Origin: Bacteroidota bacterium
Lineage (GTDB): Bacteria; Bacteroidota; Bacteroidia; Bacteroidales; DYOH01
Assembly (NCBI GenBank): GCA_020048155.1
Contig: JAIFMY010000074.1
Location: 1 to 40,066, forward strand
Direction of reading: 5' to 3'
DNA: 40,066 nucleotides
Positions 14,735 through 24,632 of the stretch are shown piece after piece. Below the pieces are notes generated by a model. The model made no database searches. It had not been told where the DNA came from and worked only from the letters and a program-made list of their open reading frames with translations. Position numbers and translations under genes: made by a program. How positions within the stretch are numbered: the first letter of the stretch is position 1; each line of letters starts with the position of its first letter.

Positions 14735-15544
14735 TTAAGAGTTTTTCTTGTTCATTTTATTGAGCTGCTTCTCACAATCTTTGGCTATGTCGTCCGCATC
14801 TTTTGCGAACTGGCTTTGCGGAAATCTTTCCTTAAACGATTTATATTCCTTTAAAGTATTGGTAAACCTTTCTTTTTGTTTGCTTTCGATGCTGGTTTTG
14901 GCCAGTTCATAATTGGAAAGCACAAGCAAATAGTTTGTCATTTCGGTGTATTTCGAATCGGGAAATTTGTTCATGGAGTTGCGCAGGGCAATGTTTGCCG
15001 ATTTGAAATACCCCAGATCGTAGTATAAGCGCGAGCTTTCGTACGATTTTTGCTCAAGCTTTGAGCGCAGTTTGTCTATCAGGTCGTTGCATTCGGCCAC
15101 GCGCGTGCTGTTGGGGAAACGTCGAATGAAAAGCTGAAGCTCTCTGATGGCTTTCTCTGTGTTTTCCTGATCGAGCGAAGGCCTGGGCGAATCGAGAAAA
15201 TAACAGTAAGCACTCAGAAAAAGAGCCTCTTCTGTGCGTTCAGATGCCGGATATGTAGCAGCAAATTTTCGGAAATAGTAACCTGCCATGATATAATCAT
15301 CGGTCAGATAATAACAATTGGCATACTTATACATCACTTCCTCACCTTTATCTGTGCCCTTATACAAATTCATGAGTATCTCATAAAGTGATAGAGCCCT
15401 GGTGTAGTCTTCCTTTTCGTAAAGTGTATTGGCCATCGTGTACTTCTTCTCGGGATCCCCGCTTTTGAGTACTTTCTGGTAGTCTGAGCATGCTGCAAGA
15501 CTAATGTATAGTATTGCAATAAAACCAAATATCTTTTTATTCAT
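14735..15544 (-). CDS. bamD: Outer membrane assembly lipoprotein BamD
   Basis: A 269-residue lipoprotein with lipobox S-L-A-A-C at cysteine 19. Tandem tetratricopeptide repeats follow (Y-E-K-E-D-Y-T-R-A-L-S-L-Y-E-I-L; Y-K-Y-A-N-C-Y-Y-L-T-D-D-Y-I-M-A-G-Y-Y-F), the BamD (YfiO) pattern. BamD works with the BamA barrel at the inner face of the outer membrane to insert beta-barrel proteins. It is the first gene of the run bamD-rpoZ-coaBC-porD-recN, with a candidate -7 element 20 bases upstream. The C-terminal end is lysine-rich, as usual in this phylum. Confidence 0.93.
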   Translation of the reverse strand: MNKKIFGFIAILYISLAACSDYQKVLKSGDPEKKYTMANTLYEKEDYTRALSLYEILMNLYKGTDKGEEVMYKYANCYYLTDDYIMAGYYFRKFAATYPASERTEEALFLSAYCYFLDSPRPSLDQENTEKAIRELQLFIRRFPNSTRVAECNDLIDKLRSKLEQKSYESSRLYYDLGYFKSANIALRNSMNKFPDSKYTEMTNYLLVLSNYELAKTSIESKQKERFTNTLKEYKSFKERFPQSQFAKDADDIAKDCEKQLNKMNKKNS

Positions 15545-15563
15545 AATTCTTATTAAGAGGTAG

Positions 15564-15571
15564 CAAAATTA
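15564..15571 (-). promoter_or_regulatory. Candidate -7 element for the bamD operon
   Basis: The minus strand reads TAATTTTG, an exact TAnnTTTG match, 20 bases upstream of the bamD ATG. No strong TTTG -33 element is seen. Confidence 0.4.
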
Positions 15572-15617
15572 ATTTATTGTTTTTATAAATGCATACTTTT
15601 TCTTTACGAATTTAACA

Positions 15618-15625
15618 TATATTTG
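15618..15625 (+). promoter_or_regulatory. Candidate -7 element for the PAS-SpoIIE gene
   Basis: TATATTTG, an exact TAnnTTTG match, lies 36 bases upstream of the ATG at 15662. A T-rich stretch about 17 bases further upstream could serve as the -33 region. Confidence 0.42.
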
Positions 15626-15661
15626 GTATCATATTTAGCCCTACCCGAATGAAGAATTCTG

Positions 15662-17530
15662 ATGAAACTAAATTTAAGTGAAAGTACTGAATATAGGGAG
15701 TATTATGTGTCTCATGCATTGCCGGTATACAAGATTTTTCTTGTAGTAGCTTTTACATTGAATATCTTGCTGGCAATACTTCAACCCCTTGAAATACCTA
15801 TAGATTACAGCAAAATTAGTTTTGTTCGACTGGTAATACTTGCTACATTGTTCATTGCCGCTTTCATACTTATTAGTATTCCTCGTATAAAAAACTACTC
15901 ACCTGTTGTCATTACTATTTCATCTCTGGTCACTGCATTATTCTTAGGCTATTTTTCAGGATCATCCAATTATCTCGAAAACGAGTTTTATGTTTACTTT
16001 GTAATCCTGGTTATTACCATAATGTCTACTACCCTGGTACTAGGCATACCCTTTATCATGTCGGTAGTATACAATATTAGTATTTTAGGCAGTTATATTG
16101 CCGTTGTAGTGGATCAGCCAACCTGTACCGATCAATTTTGTACCGAACATCGCCTTACCAGCCTGTTGTTGCTTTGTTTGGCACAAGCATTTTCGGTATC
16201 CGGATCGTATATATCTGAGCGCCGTTCCATGAGGCTTTTCAAACTTCAGTTAGAGATAAAGCATGATAAGGAAAGCTTTCGCCAACAAAACAATTTGGTC
16301 ATCGAGCAACAAAATCAAGTTATAAATGCTTTGCAAAACGTAGAAGAAAGTAAAAAAAGACTAAATGCAGTATTTAATAATGTACTCATTGGAATTCTTA
16401 TTCTGGATACCAATCTGAAAGTAAAATATGGAAATCCGGCAATCAAGGAAATGTTTGGTTTATCTGATATAGATATCAACCAAATTGAGATCCGAGATTT
16501 TATACAAGCCAAAAGCAGAGATTGGATATTGGATGATATACAGAAATTGATAAACCACAGCCAGCACGAATTTTATGCTGAAACCATATTGGTGAAACGA
16601 ACCAATCAAAGTTTTTGGGCACAACTCAAAATTTCGAAATTGTTGGATGAAGCCGGGAAAATTGAATCGCTTGTTGTTGTTATTTCAAATATTGATAAAC
16701 TGAAGAAGAGCGAGATTGAAATAAAAAATGCCCATGAGCAACTTACCGAAAGTTTAAGATATTCGGCCCGTATTCAGTCCGCTATATTGCCTAATACCGA
16801 AATCATGAATAGTATTTTTCATGATTACTTTATTTTATACAGACCAAAAAATATTATCAGTGGAGATTTTTATTGGGCCAAACGGCACGATGAATACAGT
16901 TTGGTAGTAGTAGCCGACTGCACAGGGCATGGTGTACCAGGTGCGCTGATGAGCATTCTGGGTGTGACATTGCTGAATGAAATTGTAAATGAGATTCAAA
17001 ACAAACATATTTCTACCAAATCAGAATATGAGAATATTTTTAAACCATCAGACATGCTCAACAGACTGCGTGAAATGGTACAAATAGCCATGCAACAAAC
17101 AGGAAAAGATGGCGAAGCAAAAGATGGTATGGATATATCCTTGTGCGTGGTAAATTGGAAAATGCGTTCGCTTGAATACGCCGGAGCATACAATCCTGTA
17201 TATATAGTCCGAGACTCCGAAATTGTAGAACTTGAAGCCGACAGAATGCCCATAGGCATATACTCCAATCAACAATCCGACTTTCAGAATATTGAATTTG
17301 AACTTATGCCCAATGATGCTGTATATATGACTACCGATGGGTATGCAGACCAATTTGGGGGCATTAAGGAACGTAAATTTATGTCGAAGAACCTGAAAAA
17401 ACTCATATTGAGTGTGAGTAAAGAAAATATGAACATACAAATGCGAATCCTCAACGAAACATTAGACGAATGGAAAGGTGATTTGGAACAGGCCGATGAC
17501 ATACTGATATTAGGGTTTAAGGTACCTTAA
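15662..17530 (+). CDS. Membrane PAS-SpoIIE (PP2C-type) phosphatase
   Basis: A 622-residue signalling protein. The N-terminus has about six membrane helices (about 22-200), followed by a coiled coil (about 205-250) and a PAS domain (about 250-355, beginning L-N-A-V-F-N-N-V-L-I-G-I-L-I-L). The SpoIIE/RsbU-type PP2C phosphatase domain is C-terminal (about 375-620). The metal-binding acidic residues are visible in I-S-G-D-F-Y-W, V-V-V-A-D-C-T-G-H-G-V-P-G-A, G-M-D-I-S-L and T-T-D-G-Y-A-D-Q-F. Such proteins dephosphorylate anti-sigma-antagonist proteins or similar partners in response to a sensed signal. No partner (STAS protein or anti-sigma kinase) is encoded nearby. It is transcribed alone, divergent from bamD. 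Confidence 0.9.
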   Translation: MKLNLSESTEYREYYVSHALPVYKIFLVVAFTLNILLAILQPLEIPIDYSKISFVRLVILATLFIAAFILISIPRIKNYSPVVITISSLVTALFLGYFSGSSNYLENEFYVYFVILVITIMSTTLVLGIPFIMSVVYNISILGSYIAVVVDQPTCTDQFCTEHRLTSLLLLCLAQAFSVSGSYISERRSMRLFKLQLEIKHDKESFRQQNNLVIEQQNQVINALQNVEESKKRLNAVFNNVLIGILILDTNLKVKYGNPAIKEMFGLSDIDINQIEIRDFIQAKSRDWILDDIQKLINHSQHEFYAETILVKRTNQSFWAQLKISKLLDEAGKIESLVVVISNIDKLKKSEIEIKNAHEQLTESLRYSARIQSAILPNTEIMNSIFHDYFILYRPKNIISGDFYWAKRHDEYSLVVVADCTGHGVPGALMSILGVTLLNEIVNEIQNKHISTKSEYENIFKPSDMLNRLREMVQIAMQQTGKDGEAKDGMDISLCVVNWKMRSLEYAGAYNPVYIVRDSEIVELEADRMPIGIYSNQQSDFQNIEFELMPNDAVYMTTDGYADQFGGIKERKFMSKNLKKLILSVSKENMNIQMRILNETLDEWKGDLEQADDILILGFKVP

Positions 17531-17589
17531 ATATTGCTCAAAATCCAGAAATTTTATTGTACAATGTTAATTTTCTGAAAAATTTAGAA

Positions 17590-17597
17590 TAGTTTTG
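17590..17597 (+). promoter_or_regulatory. Candidate -7 element for the nqr operon
   Basis: TAGTTTTG matches TAnnTTTG, 72 bases upstream of the nqrA ATG at 17670. It overlaps the longer alternative reading frame start (17595), supporting the later ATG. Confidence 0.38.
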
Positions 17598-17669
17598 CTT
17601 CTATTCTATTTCAGTGCTTTTACACATATAATTAGAAACTCAATAAAAATAAATTTATTCATATATAAT

Positions 17670-19019
17670 ATGTCACAAGTCATAAAATTAAAGAAGGGAT
17701 TTGACATACATCTGCAAGGAAAACCACAAGAAATGGTGGATGCAGGTGTAAAGTCACATACCTATGCTGTGATGCCCGGTGATTTTCATGGACTCACACC
17801 AAAGCTCTTGGTAGAAGTTGATGATAAAGTGCAAATAGGAACCCCTTTGTTTGCTGATAAGTATGCACCGGAAATCGTATTTACATCCCCTGTAAGCGGC
17901 AAGGTATTGGAAATAGTGCGCGGCGAAAGGCGCAGGTTGTTGGAGGTAGTAATAAGTACCGATGGTAAAAATGAAGCTGTTGAGTTTGTTAAAGAAGACC
18001 CATTGAAACTGGAAGCTACAGCAATCAAAGAAAATATTTTGAAAAGCGGTTTGTGGCCTGCAATCATCCGTAGACCTTACGGTATTATTGCTAAATCCTC
18101 CGATACACCAAAATCTATCTTCATTTCTACTTTTGATAGTGCACCACTTGCACCAGATTATCAGTTTTTACTTAAAAATGCTGTTTCCTCGGTACAAACT
18201 GGTATCAATGCACTTTCCAAACTCACAAAAGGAAAAGTTTATGTTGGACTAAAATCTGACGTGAATGGCAATATTTTCGCAGGCCTTAAAAATGCCGAAT
18301 TATTCGAAGTCTCTGGCCCGCATCCCGCCGGAAATACAGGCGTACACATACACCACTTAGACCCTATAAACAAGGGAGATGTAGTATGGACTGTAAATAT
18401 TCAGGAAGTGGCTGCTATAGGAAAATTATTCGAATCCGGTAAATATGATTCTCTCAGATTTGTCGCCGCCGTTGGTCCAGAACTGAAACAACCCAAATAT
18501 TGTCTCGTAAACAAGGGCGTAAAAATAGACTCACTGTTGGCTGGTGGAGTTAATGATGGGCTTCTTAGATATGTATCGGGCAATGTGCTCACAGGCAGTA
18601 AAGTTGAACCTAAACATTTTCTTGGATATTATCACTATCAGCTATCTGTTATTCAAGAAGGCAATGAGCCTGAGTTCTTCGGATGGGCATTGCCCGGCTT
18701 TGGCAAATTGTCACTATCACGTACTTTCTTCTCTTGGTTGACCCCCAAAAAAGAATATAAGCTAGATGCAAATTTACATGGCGGACACAGGCCATTTGTA
18801 GTTTCGGGCGAGTATGAGAAAGTAGTCCCTATGGATTTGCTACCCGTGAATCTTCTGAAATCAATTATTTATGAAGATATAGACCAGATGGAGCAATTGG
18901 GCATATACGAAGTAATAGAAGAAGACTTGGCACTGTGTGAGGTAGTATGCACCTCCAAAACCGAGGTACAGACTTTACTTCGAAAAGGCCTTGACCTCAT
19001 GGTAAAAGAAGTAGGTTAA
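17670..19019 (+). CDS. nqrA: Na+-translocating NADH:quinone reductase subunit A
   Basis: 449 residues when started at the ATG at 17670 (M-S-Q-V-I-K-L-K-K-G-F-D-I). The frame extends 25 codons upstream, but homologues begin at this K-K-G-x-D-I motif. NqrA is the soluble cytoplasmic subunit of Na+-NQR and lies near the ubiquinone site. Conserved stretches include D-F-H-G-L-T-P-K-L, G-x-H-P-A-G-N-T-G-V-H-I-H-H, and H-G-G-H-R-P-F-V-V-S-G-E-Y. It is first in a complete nqrABCDEF operon. The complex oxidises NADH, reduces quinone and exports Na+, feeding the quinone pool that the cytochrome b/heptahaem module may use. Confidence 0.96.
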   Translation: MSQVIKLKKGFDIHLQGKPQEMVDAGVKSHTYAVMPGDFHGLTPKLLVEVDDKVQIGTPLFADKYAPEIVFTSPVSGKVLEIVRGERRRLLEVVISTDGKNEAVEFVKEDPLKLEATAIKENILKSGLWPAIIRRPYGIIAKSSDTPKSIFISTFDSAPLAPDYQFLLKNAVSSVQTGINALSKLTKGKVYVGLKSDVNGNIFAGLKNAELFEVSGPHPAGNTGVHIHHLDPINKGDVVWTVNIQEVAAIGKLFESGKYDSLRFVAAVGPELKQPKYCLVNKGVKIDSLLAGGVNDGLLRYVSGNVLTGSKVEPKHFLGYYHYQLSVIQEGNEPEFFGWALPGFGKLSLSRTFFSWLTPKKEYKLDANLHGGHRPFVVSGEYEKVVPMDLLPVNLLKSIIYEDIDQMEQLGIYEVIEEDLALCEVVCTSKTEVQTLLRKGLDLMVKEVG

Positions 19020-19036
19020 TAAAAAGAGTATAACAG

Positions 19037-20236
19037 ATGAAATCATTATTACATATAATTGAAAAATTAAAACCAAACTTCGAAAAAGACGGGAAATATC
19101 CCAAACTAAAGCCTCTTTTCGAAAGTTTTGAAACGTTCCTGTTTGTGCCGGCAGCTACTGCCCCGGCCAAAGGAGCACATATACGCGATGCCATTGACCT
19201 GAAACGTACCATGTCTATTGTGGTTATCGCACTCTTGCCGGCATTGCTTTTTGGTATTTGGAACGCAGGATTCTGGCATTTCAAATCGCAAGGCATTGAT
19301 GCTACCTTTTTGCAAGAAGTTGTGCATGGCCTGATAAAAGTAATACCGCTCGTTATTGTCTCTTATGCAGCAGGTTTAGGTACCGAGTTTTTATTTGTGT
19401 ATCTGAAAGGCAAAGAAATTGAAGAAGGTTTCTTGGTATCGGGTATGCTTATTCCGCTTATTGTGCCTGTTGACGTTCCACTTTGGATGTTGGCTATTGC
19501 AACTGTTTTTGCCGTAATCATTGGTAAAGAAGTATTTGGCGGTACTGGTATGAACATTGTAAACCCCGCATTGCTGGCACGTGCATTCTTGTTTTTTGCA
19601 TATCCTTCAAAAATGTCGGGCGACAAAATCTGGATATCCGAATTTTCAAGTGGAGAAGGCATTGTTGATGGTTTCAGCGGCGCCACCATTCTTGGTGAGC
19701 TGGCTACAGCACCAGATCAGGCTGCTTTCAATGCCCTGCATGATAAATATAGCATAGCAGATATGTTTTTCGGATTCATCCCCGGTTCTGTAGGTGAAAC
19801 ATCCGCATTCGCCATTCTTATAGGTGCAGCCATTTTGCTGTATACCGGGGTTGGCAGTTGGCGTATCATGTTGAGCGGTTTGCTTGGTGGACTGGCTATG
19901 GGCTTATTGCTCAATTTGGTGGCTACACCTACCAATCCTTACATGTCATTGCCATTTTACGAACATATTTTCCTTGGCGGTTTTGCTTTTGGTCTTGTAT
20001 TTATGGCTACCGATCCGGTTACTGCTGCACAAACCAATATGGGTAAACTTATATATGGTTTTCTTATTGGGGTGATGTCTATTATCATCAGGGTGCTCAA
20101 TCCTGCTTATCCCGAGGGTGTGATGCTGGCTATTTTGCTTATGAACGTATTCGCGCCACTCATAGACCACTATGTAGTACAAGCCAATATAAAGCGAAGA
20201 CTGAAACGTGCAAAAACTGCAAATGTATCTAAATAA
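19037..20236 (+). CDS. nqrB: Na+-NQR subunit B
   Basis: A 399-residue integral membrane subunit with about ten helices. It carries covalent FMN on a threonine in the motif G-F-S-G-A-T-I-L, visible about residue 220, which is the flavinylation target of ApbE. The opening A-K-G-A-H-I-R-D-A-I-D-L-K-R-T-M is a conserved NqrB stretch, and K-E-V-F-G-G-T-G-M-N-I-V-N-P-A-L forms part of the channel core. It follows nqrA by 17 bases and precedes nqrC by 12. Confidence 0.96.
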   Translation: MKSLLHIIEKLKPNFEKDGKYPKLKPLFESFETFLFVPAATAPAKGAHIRDAIDLKRTMSIVVIALLPALLFGIWNAGFWHFKSQGIDATFLQEVVHGLIKVIPLVIVSYAAGLGTEFLFVYLKGKEIEEGFLVSGMLIPLIVPVDVPLWMLAIATVFAVIIGKEVFGGTGMNIVNPALLARAFLFFAYPSKMSGDKIWISEFSSGEGIVDGFSGATILGELATAPDQAAFNALHDKYSIADMFFGFIPGSVGETSAFAILIGAAILLYTGVGSWRIMLSGLLGGLAMGLLLNLVATPTNPYMSLPFYEHIFLGGFAFGLVFMATDPVTAAQTNMGKLIYGFLIGVMSIIIRVLNPAYPEGVMLAILLMNVFAPLIDHYVVQANIKRRLKRAKTANVSK

Positions 20237-20248
20237 CGAATTTGAATC

Positions 20249-20971
20249 ATGAATACGAACAGTAACGCATATATTTTCATTTATTCCTCTGTGTTGGTAA
20301 TAGTGGTTGCGGCCGGATTGGCTTTCACTGCTCTTACCCTGAAACCTGCACAAGATTTGAATATTGAAATAGAAAAGAAACAGAACATTCTGGCTTCTTT
20401 TGGAATACCGAGTACACCCGAAAATGCAGTAGAACTTTATAGTAAATATGTAAAGGAAACCTATGCAATAAATGCTGCCGGCGAGAAATTGGACTTAGAG
20501 CCATCCAAAGTTTTCAATACCGATCTCAAGAAGGAAACCGTAAAACCCATAGACGAACGCGTGCTTCCATTGTATCGTGCCGAAGTCGATGGTAAAACCT
20601 ATGTAATCATTCCACTACGTGGCAAAGGTCTATGGGGACCCATTTGGGGCTACGTTTCACTCGAATCTGACCTCAATACCATACATGGTGCCGTTTTCGA
20701 CCACAAAGGGGAAACACCTGGTTTGGGTGCTGAAATAAACAAGGATTGGTTTCAGGAACCTTTCGTAGGCAAAAAACTTTTTGATGCCAGTGGAAAATTC
20801 ACTTCCATACATGTATACAAAGGTGGGAAAGGCGCATCTGCTATGGCAGGCGATACCGACCATGGTGTAGACGGTATTTCAGGTGGCACTATCACATCCA
20901 AAGGCTTAGAAGCCATGTTGCGCGATTGCCTGGTGGCATATGAGAAATATTTTGTTCAGAATAAACAATAA
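20249..20971 (+). CDS. nqrC: Na+-NQR subunit C
   Basis: A 240-residue subunit with one N-terminal membrane helix (about 8-28) and a large extracytoplasmic flavin domain. The FMN attachment site is in G-I-S-G-G-T-I-T-S, close to the S-G-A-T-x-T consensus, with the acceptor threonine last in the motif; the alanine-to-glycine change should be tolerated. [12 protein letters not shown] is another conserved region. The flavin passes electrons between NqrF and NqrB/D/E. The gene ends before nqrD, which starts 13 bases downstream of its stop. Confidence 0.95.
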   Translation: MNTNSNAYIFIYSSVLVIVVAAGLAFTALTLKPAQDLNIEIEKKQNILASFGIPSTPENAVELYSKYVKETYAINAAGEKLDLEPSKVFNTDLKKETVKPIDERVLPLYRAEVDGKTYVIIPLRGKGLWGPIWGYVSLESDLNTIHGAVFDHKGETPGLGAEINKDWFQEPFVGKKLFDASGKFTSIHVYKGGKGASAMAGDTDHGVDGISGGTITSKGLEAMLRDCLVAYEKYFVQNKQ

Positions 20972-20984
20972 ACGATATAGAGCT

Positions 20985-21602
20985 ATGTCTAAAAATATGA
21001 AATTGCTAACCGAGCCTCTTAACCTGAATAACCCGATTACGGTTCAGGTTCTGGGTATATGCTCGGCATTGGCAGTAACTGTAAAAATGGAGCCTGCCTT
21101 TGTAATGGCCCTCTCAGTAACCATAGTTACCGCCTTTTCAAACCTGATTATTTCCATGCTTCGCAATACCATACCTACTCGCATACGCATTATTGTTCAG
21201 TTGGTAGTAGTAGCGGCGTTGGTTATTATTGTAGACCAAATACTTAAAGCATATGTATACGATGTGAGCAAGCAGCTTTCAGTATTCGTAGGGCTTATTA
21301 TTACAAACTGTATCATCATGGGGCGTCTCGAGGCTTTTGCGCTTGGCAACAAACCTTGGCCTTCATTTGTAGATGGTATTGGCAATGGTGCCGGATACGG
21401 TCTTATACTTATTGCTGTAGCATTTTTGCGCGAACTTACCGGTAGTGGCACTATATGGGGATTTCAAGTAATTCCAAACAGTTTTTATGCTGCAGGATAC
21501 GAGAATAATGGTCTTATGATATTGCCTCCTATGGCACTTATCACTATTGGTATCATTATCTGGATTCAGCGTGCGAAAGTTAGTTCACTCATCGAAAAAT
21601 AA
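20985..21602 (+). CDS. nqrD: Na+-NQR subunit D
   Basis: 205 residues from the ATG at 20985 (M-S-K-N-M-K-L-L). The frame is open upstream into nqrC, but those residues are not NqrD-like. It has six membrane helices. The conserved cysteine-containing motif G-I-C-S-A-L-A-V in helix 1 and [12 protein letters not shown] in the middle provide the cysteines that, with NqrE, hold a membrane iron-sulfur centre. NqrD and NqrE are paralogues with inverted topology. The gene lies 9 bases before nqrE. Confidence 0.95.
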   Translation: MSKNMKLLTEPLNLNNPITVQVLGICSALAVTVKMEPAFVMALSVTIVTAFSNLIISMLRNTIPTRIRIIVQLVVVAALVIIVDQILKAYVYDVSKQLSVFVGLIITNCIIMGRLEAFALGNKPWPSFVDGIGNGAGYGLILIAVAFLRELTGSGTIWGFQVIPNSFYAAGYENNGLMILPPMALITIGIIIWIQRAKVSSLIEK

Positions 21603-21611
21603 GCAAACTCT

Positions 21612-22229
21612 ATGGAAAATTTATTAGATATTTTTGTAAAGTCGGTATTTATCGATAATATGATTTTTGCCTACTTCCTAGGTATGTGTTCTTACCTGGC
21701 GGTATCCAAAACTGTGAATACTTCTTTGGGATTGGGAATTGCAGTTGTCTTTGTACAAGTGATTACTGTTCCGGTTAACTGGCTTATGGAGAACTACTTG
21801 CTTAAAGCAGGTGCGCTTAGCTGGCTGGGCGAAGAATTTGCCGATATTGACCTTAGTTTCTTAAGTTTTATCATGTTTATTGCCATCATAGCTGGTATGG
21901 TACAGTTGGTGGAAATGATTGTGGAAAAATTTGCCCCGGCACTTTACAACTCTCTTGGCATATTCCTGCCACTTATAGCCGTAAACTGCGCCATATTGGG
22001 CGGTTCGCTCTTTATGCAGGAGCGTGAGTATGCTACTATAGCTGAAGCTACTGTATATGGTTTTGGCTCAGGATTCGGATGGGCTATCGCTATAGTTGCA
22101 TTGGCAGCCATACGCGAGAAAGTCAGATACTCCCATATTCCGGCACCTCTGAAAGGCCTGGGCTCTACTTTTATTATTACCGGGCTTATGGCTATTGCTT
22201 TCATGAGCTTTATGGGAATTAAGTTATAA
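21612..22229 (+). CDS. nqrE: Na+-NQR subunit E
   Basis: A 205-residue membrane subunit with six helices, paralogous to NqrD. Motifs [14 protein letters not shown] and [10 protein letters not shown] supply the cysteines for the shared intramembrane iron-sulfur site. It has normal family length and is placed between nqrD and nqrF with short gaps, so it belongs to the same transcript. Confidence 0.96.
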   Translation: MENLLDIFVKSVFIDNMIFAYFLGMCSYLAVSKTVNTSLGLGIAVVFVQVITVPVNWLMENYLLKAGALSWLGEEFADIDLSFLSFIMFIAIIAGMVQLVEMIVEKFAPALYNSLGIFLPLIAVNCAILGGSLFMQEREYATIAEATVYGFGSGFGWAIAIVALAAIREKVRYSHIPAPLKGLGSTFIITGLMAIAFMSFMGIKL

Positions 22230-22247
22230 TCTTATAAATTTAAGAAA

Positions 22248-23510
22248 ATGATATCGTTAGTATCTAACTCTACAGTCATCTTTACCGGAATAATGGTCTT
22301 TCTGATTATTATACTCTTGCTTGTATCGGTGCTGTTGTATGCAAAAGCAAAACTTACTCCCAAAGGGAAGGTGAAAGTGACTATCAATCATAAAGATGTG
22401 ATTGAAGTTGATCCTGGAGCTACACTGCTCAGTACCTTATCTGCCAGTAAAATATTTCTTCCATCGGCTTGCGGTGGGGGAGGTACATGCGGTATGTGCC
22501 GTTGCCAGGTTCATGAGGGTGGTGGTTCTATATTGCCTACCGAAACCGGATATTTTACCCGCAAAGAACAACAAAATAATTGGCGACTTGGTTGTCAGGT
22601 GAAAGTAAAACAAGACCTGATGATTGAAGTTCCCGAAGAAGTCATGGGCATTCGCAAATGGGAATGTGAAGTGGTTTCTAATAACAATGTGGCTACTTAT
22701 ATAAAAGAATTTGTGGTTAAACTTCCTGAAGGTGAGCATCTTGAATTCAGATCAGGTGGATATATACAAATAGATGTTCCAGGCAATCTGCACGTCGACT
22801 TTTCTAAAGACGTAGAGGTAGAAGACGAATACCGCGATGAGTGGGACAAATTCAAGATGTGGGATTTGCGCATGAACAACGCCGAAGATACCTACCGTGC
22901 CTATTCTATGGCCAACCATCCTGCCGAAGGGAATATTGTAATGCTGAATATTCGTGTCGCCACTCCGCCGTGGGATCGTGCAAAAAATGGATTCATGGCT
23001 GTTAATCCCGGAATATGCTCTTCGTTTATATTCTCACGCAAACCGGGGGATAAAGTAACCATTTCAGGTCCTTATGGTGAGTTTTTCATAAAACCTACCA
23101 AACGCGAGATGATGTTTATTGGCGGTGGTGCAGGTATGGCTCCTATGCGTTCACATATTTTCCACCTGTTCCAAACTGAACACACAGACCGTAAAGCTAC
23201 TTTCTGGTATGGTGCCCGCTCAAAACGCGAAATTTTCTATCAGGAGCATTTTGATGCCATTCAAAACAACAATGAGAATTTCAATTATACCATTGCCCTC
23301 TCCGAACCTCGTCCTGAAGACAATTGGACCGGGAAAACCGGATTTATTCACAAAGTGATTTTTGATGAATATTTATCCAAACATTCGGAGCCTGAGGAAA
23401 TTGAGTACTACTTGTGTGGCCCTCCTATGATGATTTCTGCTGTTCAAAAAATGCTTTACGATTTAGGAGTACCTGAAGAAATGATTGCTTACGACGATTT
23501 TGGTTCATAG
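22248..23510 (+). CDS. nqrF: Na+-NQR subunit F (NADH-oxidising)
   Basis: A 420-residue subunit with one N-terminal helix (about 12-33). A ferredoxin domain has [2Fe-2S] cysteines at 75, 81, 84 and 116 (C-x5-C-x2-C ... C). FAD- and NADH-binding domains follow: R-A-Y-S-M-A-N-H (FAD), G-G-G-A-G-M-A-P-M-R-S-H (NAD), and C-G-P-P-M-M near the end. It takes hydride from NADH in the cytoplasm and starts the electron path. It is last in the nqr operon and is followed by an intrinsic terminator. Confidence 0.97.
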   Translation: MISLVSNSTVIFTGIMVFLIIILLLVSVLLYAKAKLTPKGKVKVTINHKDVIEVDPGATLLSTLSASKIFLPSACGGGGTCGMCRCQVHEGGGSILPTETGYFTRKEQQNNWRLGCQVKVKQDLMIEVPEEVMGIRKWECEVVSNNNVATYIKEFVVKLPEGEHLEFRSGGYIQIDVPGNLHVDFSKDVEVEDEYRDEWDKFKMWDLRMNNAEDTYRAYSMANHPAEGNIVMLNIRVATPPWDRAKNGFMAVNPGICSSFIFSRKPGDKVTISGPYGEFFIKPTKREMMFIGGGAGMAPMRSHIFHLFQTEHTDRKATFWYGARSKREIFYQEHFDAIQNNNENFNYTIALSEPRPEDNWTGKTGFIHKVIFDEYLSKHSEPEEIEYYLCGPPMMISAVQKMLYDLGVPEEMIAYDDFGS

Positions 23511-23546
23511 CTATTCATCTGTAGTAACACACATATTTTGTTTAAG

Positions 23547-23581
23547 CGCCTGTTGGAATTATCCGGCAGGCGTTTATTTTT
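23547..23581 (+). terminator. Intrinsic terminator after nqrF
   Basis: CGCCTGTTGG (23547-23556) pairs with CCGGCAGGCG (23563-23572), with two G-U pairs and a 6-base loop, and is followed by TTTATTTTT. It ends the nqr transcript just before apbE, so apbE depends on read-through or its own promoter. Confidence 0.7.
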
Positions 23582-23607
23582 ACATGAAAAATATTAATTG
23601 GCATTCC

Positions 23608-24624
23608 ATGAAAACATTCTCATTACAATACAAGGTCATTCTGTGGCTGACATTAGTTCTGGCTGCTTCCTGCACACCAAAAGCTGATCCTGAGTACATA
23701 TATCTGCGTGGTGAGGCACAGGGTTCCACTTTCAGCATCACGTATTTACATCCTGAGGACAAAGATTTTTCGCAGCAAGTAGACAGTATGTTCAGAGCAC
23801 TCAATCACTCGCTTTCTATTTATGAGGAAGGCTCGCTTATAAATGACGTAAACGAAAATAAAACCAATCAGTTAGATGAGCACCTGAGCAGGGTAGTGAG
23901 CAGAGGCCAGGAGATATCTGCCCAGACCAACGGGCAGTTCGATATGACCGTAGGCCCGGTGGTAAGGGTTTGGGGTTTTGGAAAAGACAGAAAACAGAAG
24001 GTAGACCAGCATATACTGGATAGCTTGCTGCAGTTTGTAGGATATAATCGAATAAAATTGAATGATGCCCTGCTCATAAAAAGCGACCCCCGCATTCAGA
24101 TAGATGTAAATGCCATTGCCCAGGGGTATAGCGTGGATGTGATTGCCCTTTTTCTGGAAAACAATGGAGTGAGCAATTATATGGTAGAAATTGGAGGGGA
24201 AGTACGCACCAAAGGCATCAATTCGCGCGGCACGGCTTGGCAAATTGGGGTTGATAAGCCTGTAGAAGACTCGCTGGCCGAGAACCGTGAACTTCAGGTG
24301 GTGCTGGCCATTTCGGGGGTGAGTGTGGCCACTTCGGGCAATTATCGGAAATTTTATCAGGAAGGGGATAAAAAAATATCGCATACCATCAATCCGGTGA
24401 CCGGATATCCCGTGGGCGGCAGTTTGCTGAGTACATCCATTGTTGCTACCGATTGTATGTCGGCCGATGCATATGCCACCGCCTGCATGGTGATGCAGCT
24501 GGATAGTGCGATGCAGTTTGTGAATGCCCATCCCGAATTGGCAGCCTATTTCATCTATGCCGACGAGAAAGGGGATTTCAAAACGGTTTACACCTCCAAT
24601 TTTGAGAAATATATAGCCAAGTAG
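23608..24624 (+). CDS. apbE: FAD:protein FMN transferase ApbE
   Basis: 338 residues from the ATG at 23608, which gives a clean lipoprotein signal with L-A-A-S-C at cysteine 22. ATGs at 23584 and upstream frames run into the terminator, so they are unlikely. Motifs include G-T/S-T-F-S-I-T-Y, F-D-M-T-V-G-P-V-V-R-V-W-G-F-G, D-V-N-A-I-A-Q-G-Y-S-V-D, and I-N-P-V-T-G-Y-P-V then A-T-D-C-M-S-A-D-A-Y-A-T-A-C-M for Mg2+ and FAD binding. ApbE attaches FMN to threonines of NqrB and NqrC in the periplasm, so its place directly after nqrF is functional. It is probably anchored to a membrane by lipid. Confidence 0.94.
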   Translation: MKTFSLQYKVILWLTLVLAASCTPKADPEYIYLRGEAQGSTFSITYLHPEDKDFSQQVDSMFRALNHSLSIYEEGSLINDVNENKTNQLDEHLSRVVSRGQEISAQTNGQFDMTVGPVVRVWGFGKDRKQKVDQHILDSLLQFVGYNRIKLNDALLIKSDPRIQIDVNAIAQGYSVDVIALFLENNGVSNYMVEIGGEVRTKGINSRGTAWQIGVDKPVEDSLAENRELQVVLAISGVSVATSGNYRKFYQEGDKKISHTINPVTGYPVGGSLLSTSIVATDCMSADAYATACMVMQLDSAMQFVNAHPELAAYFIYADEKGDFKTVYTSNFEKYIAK

Positions 24625-24632
24625 TAGCAAAA

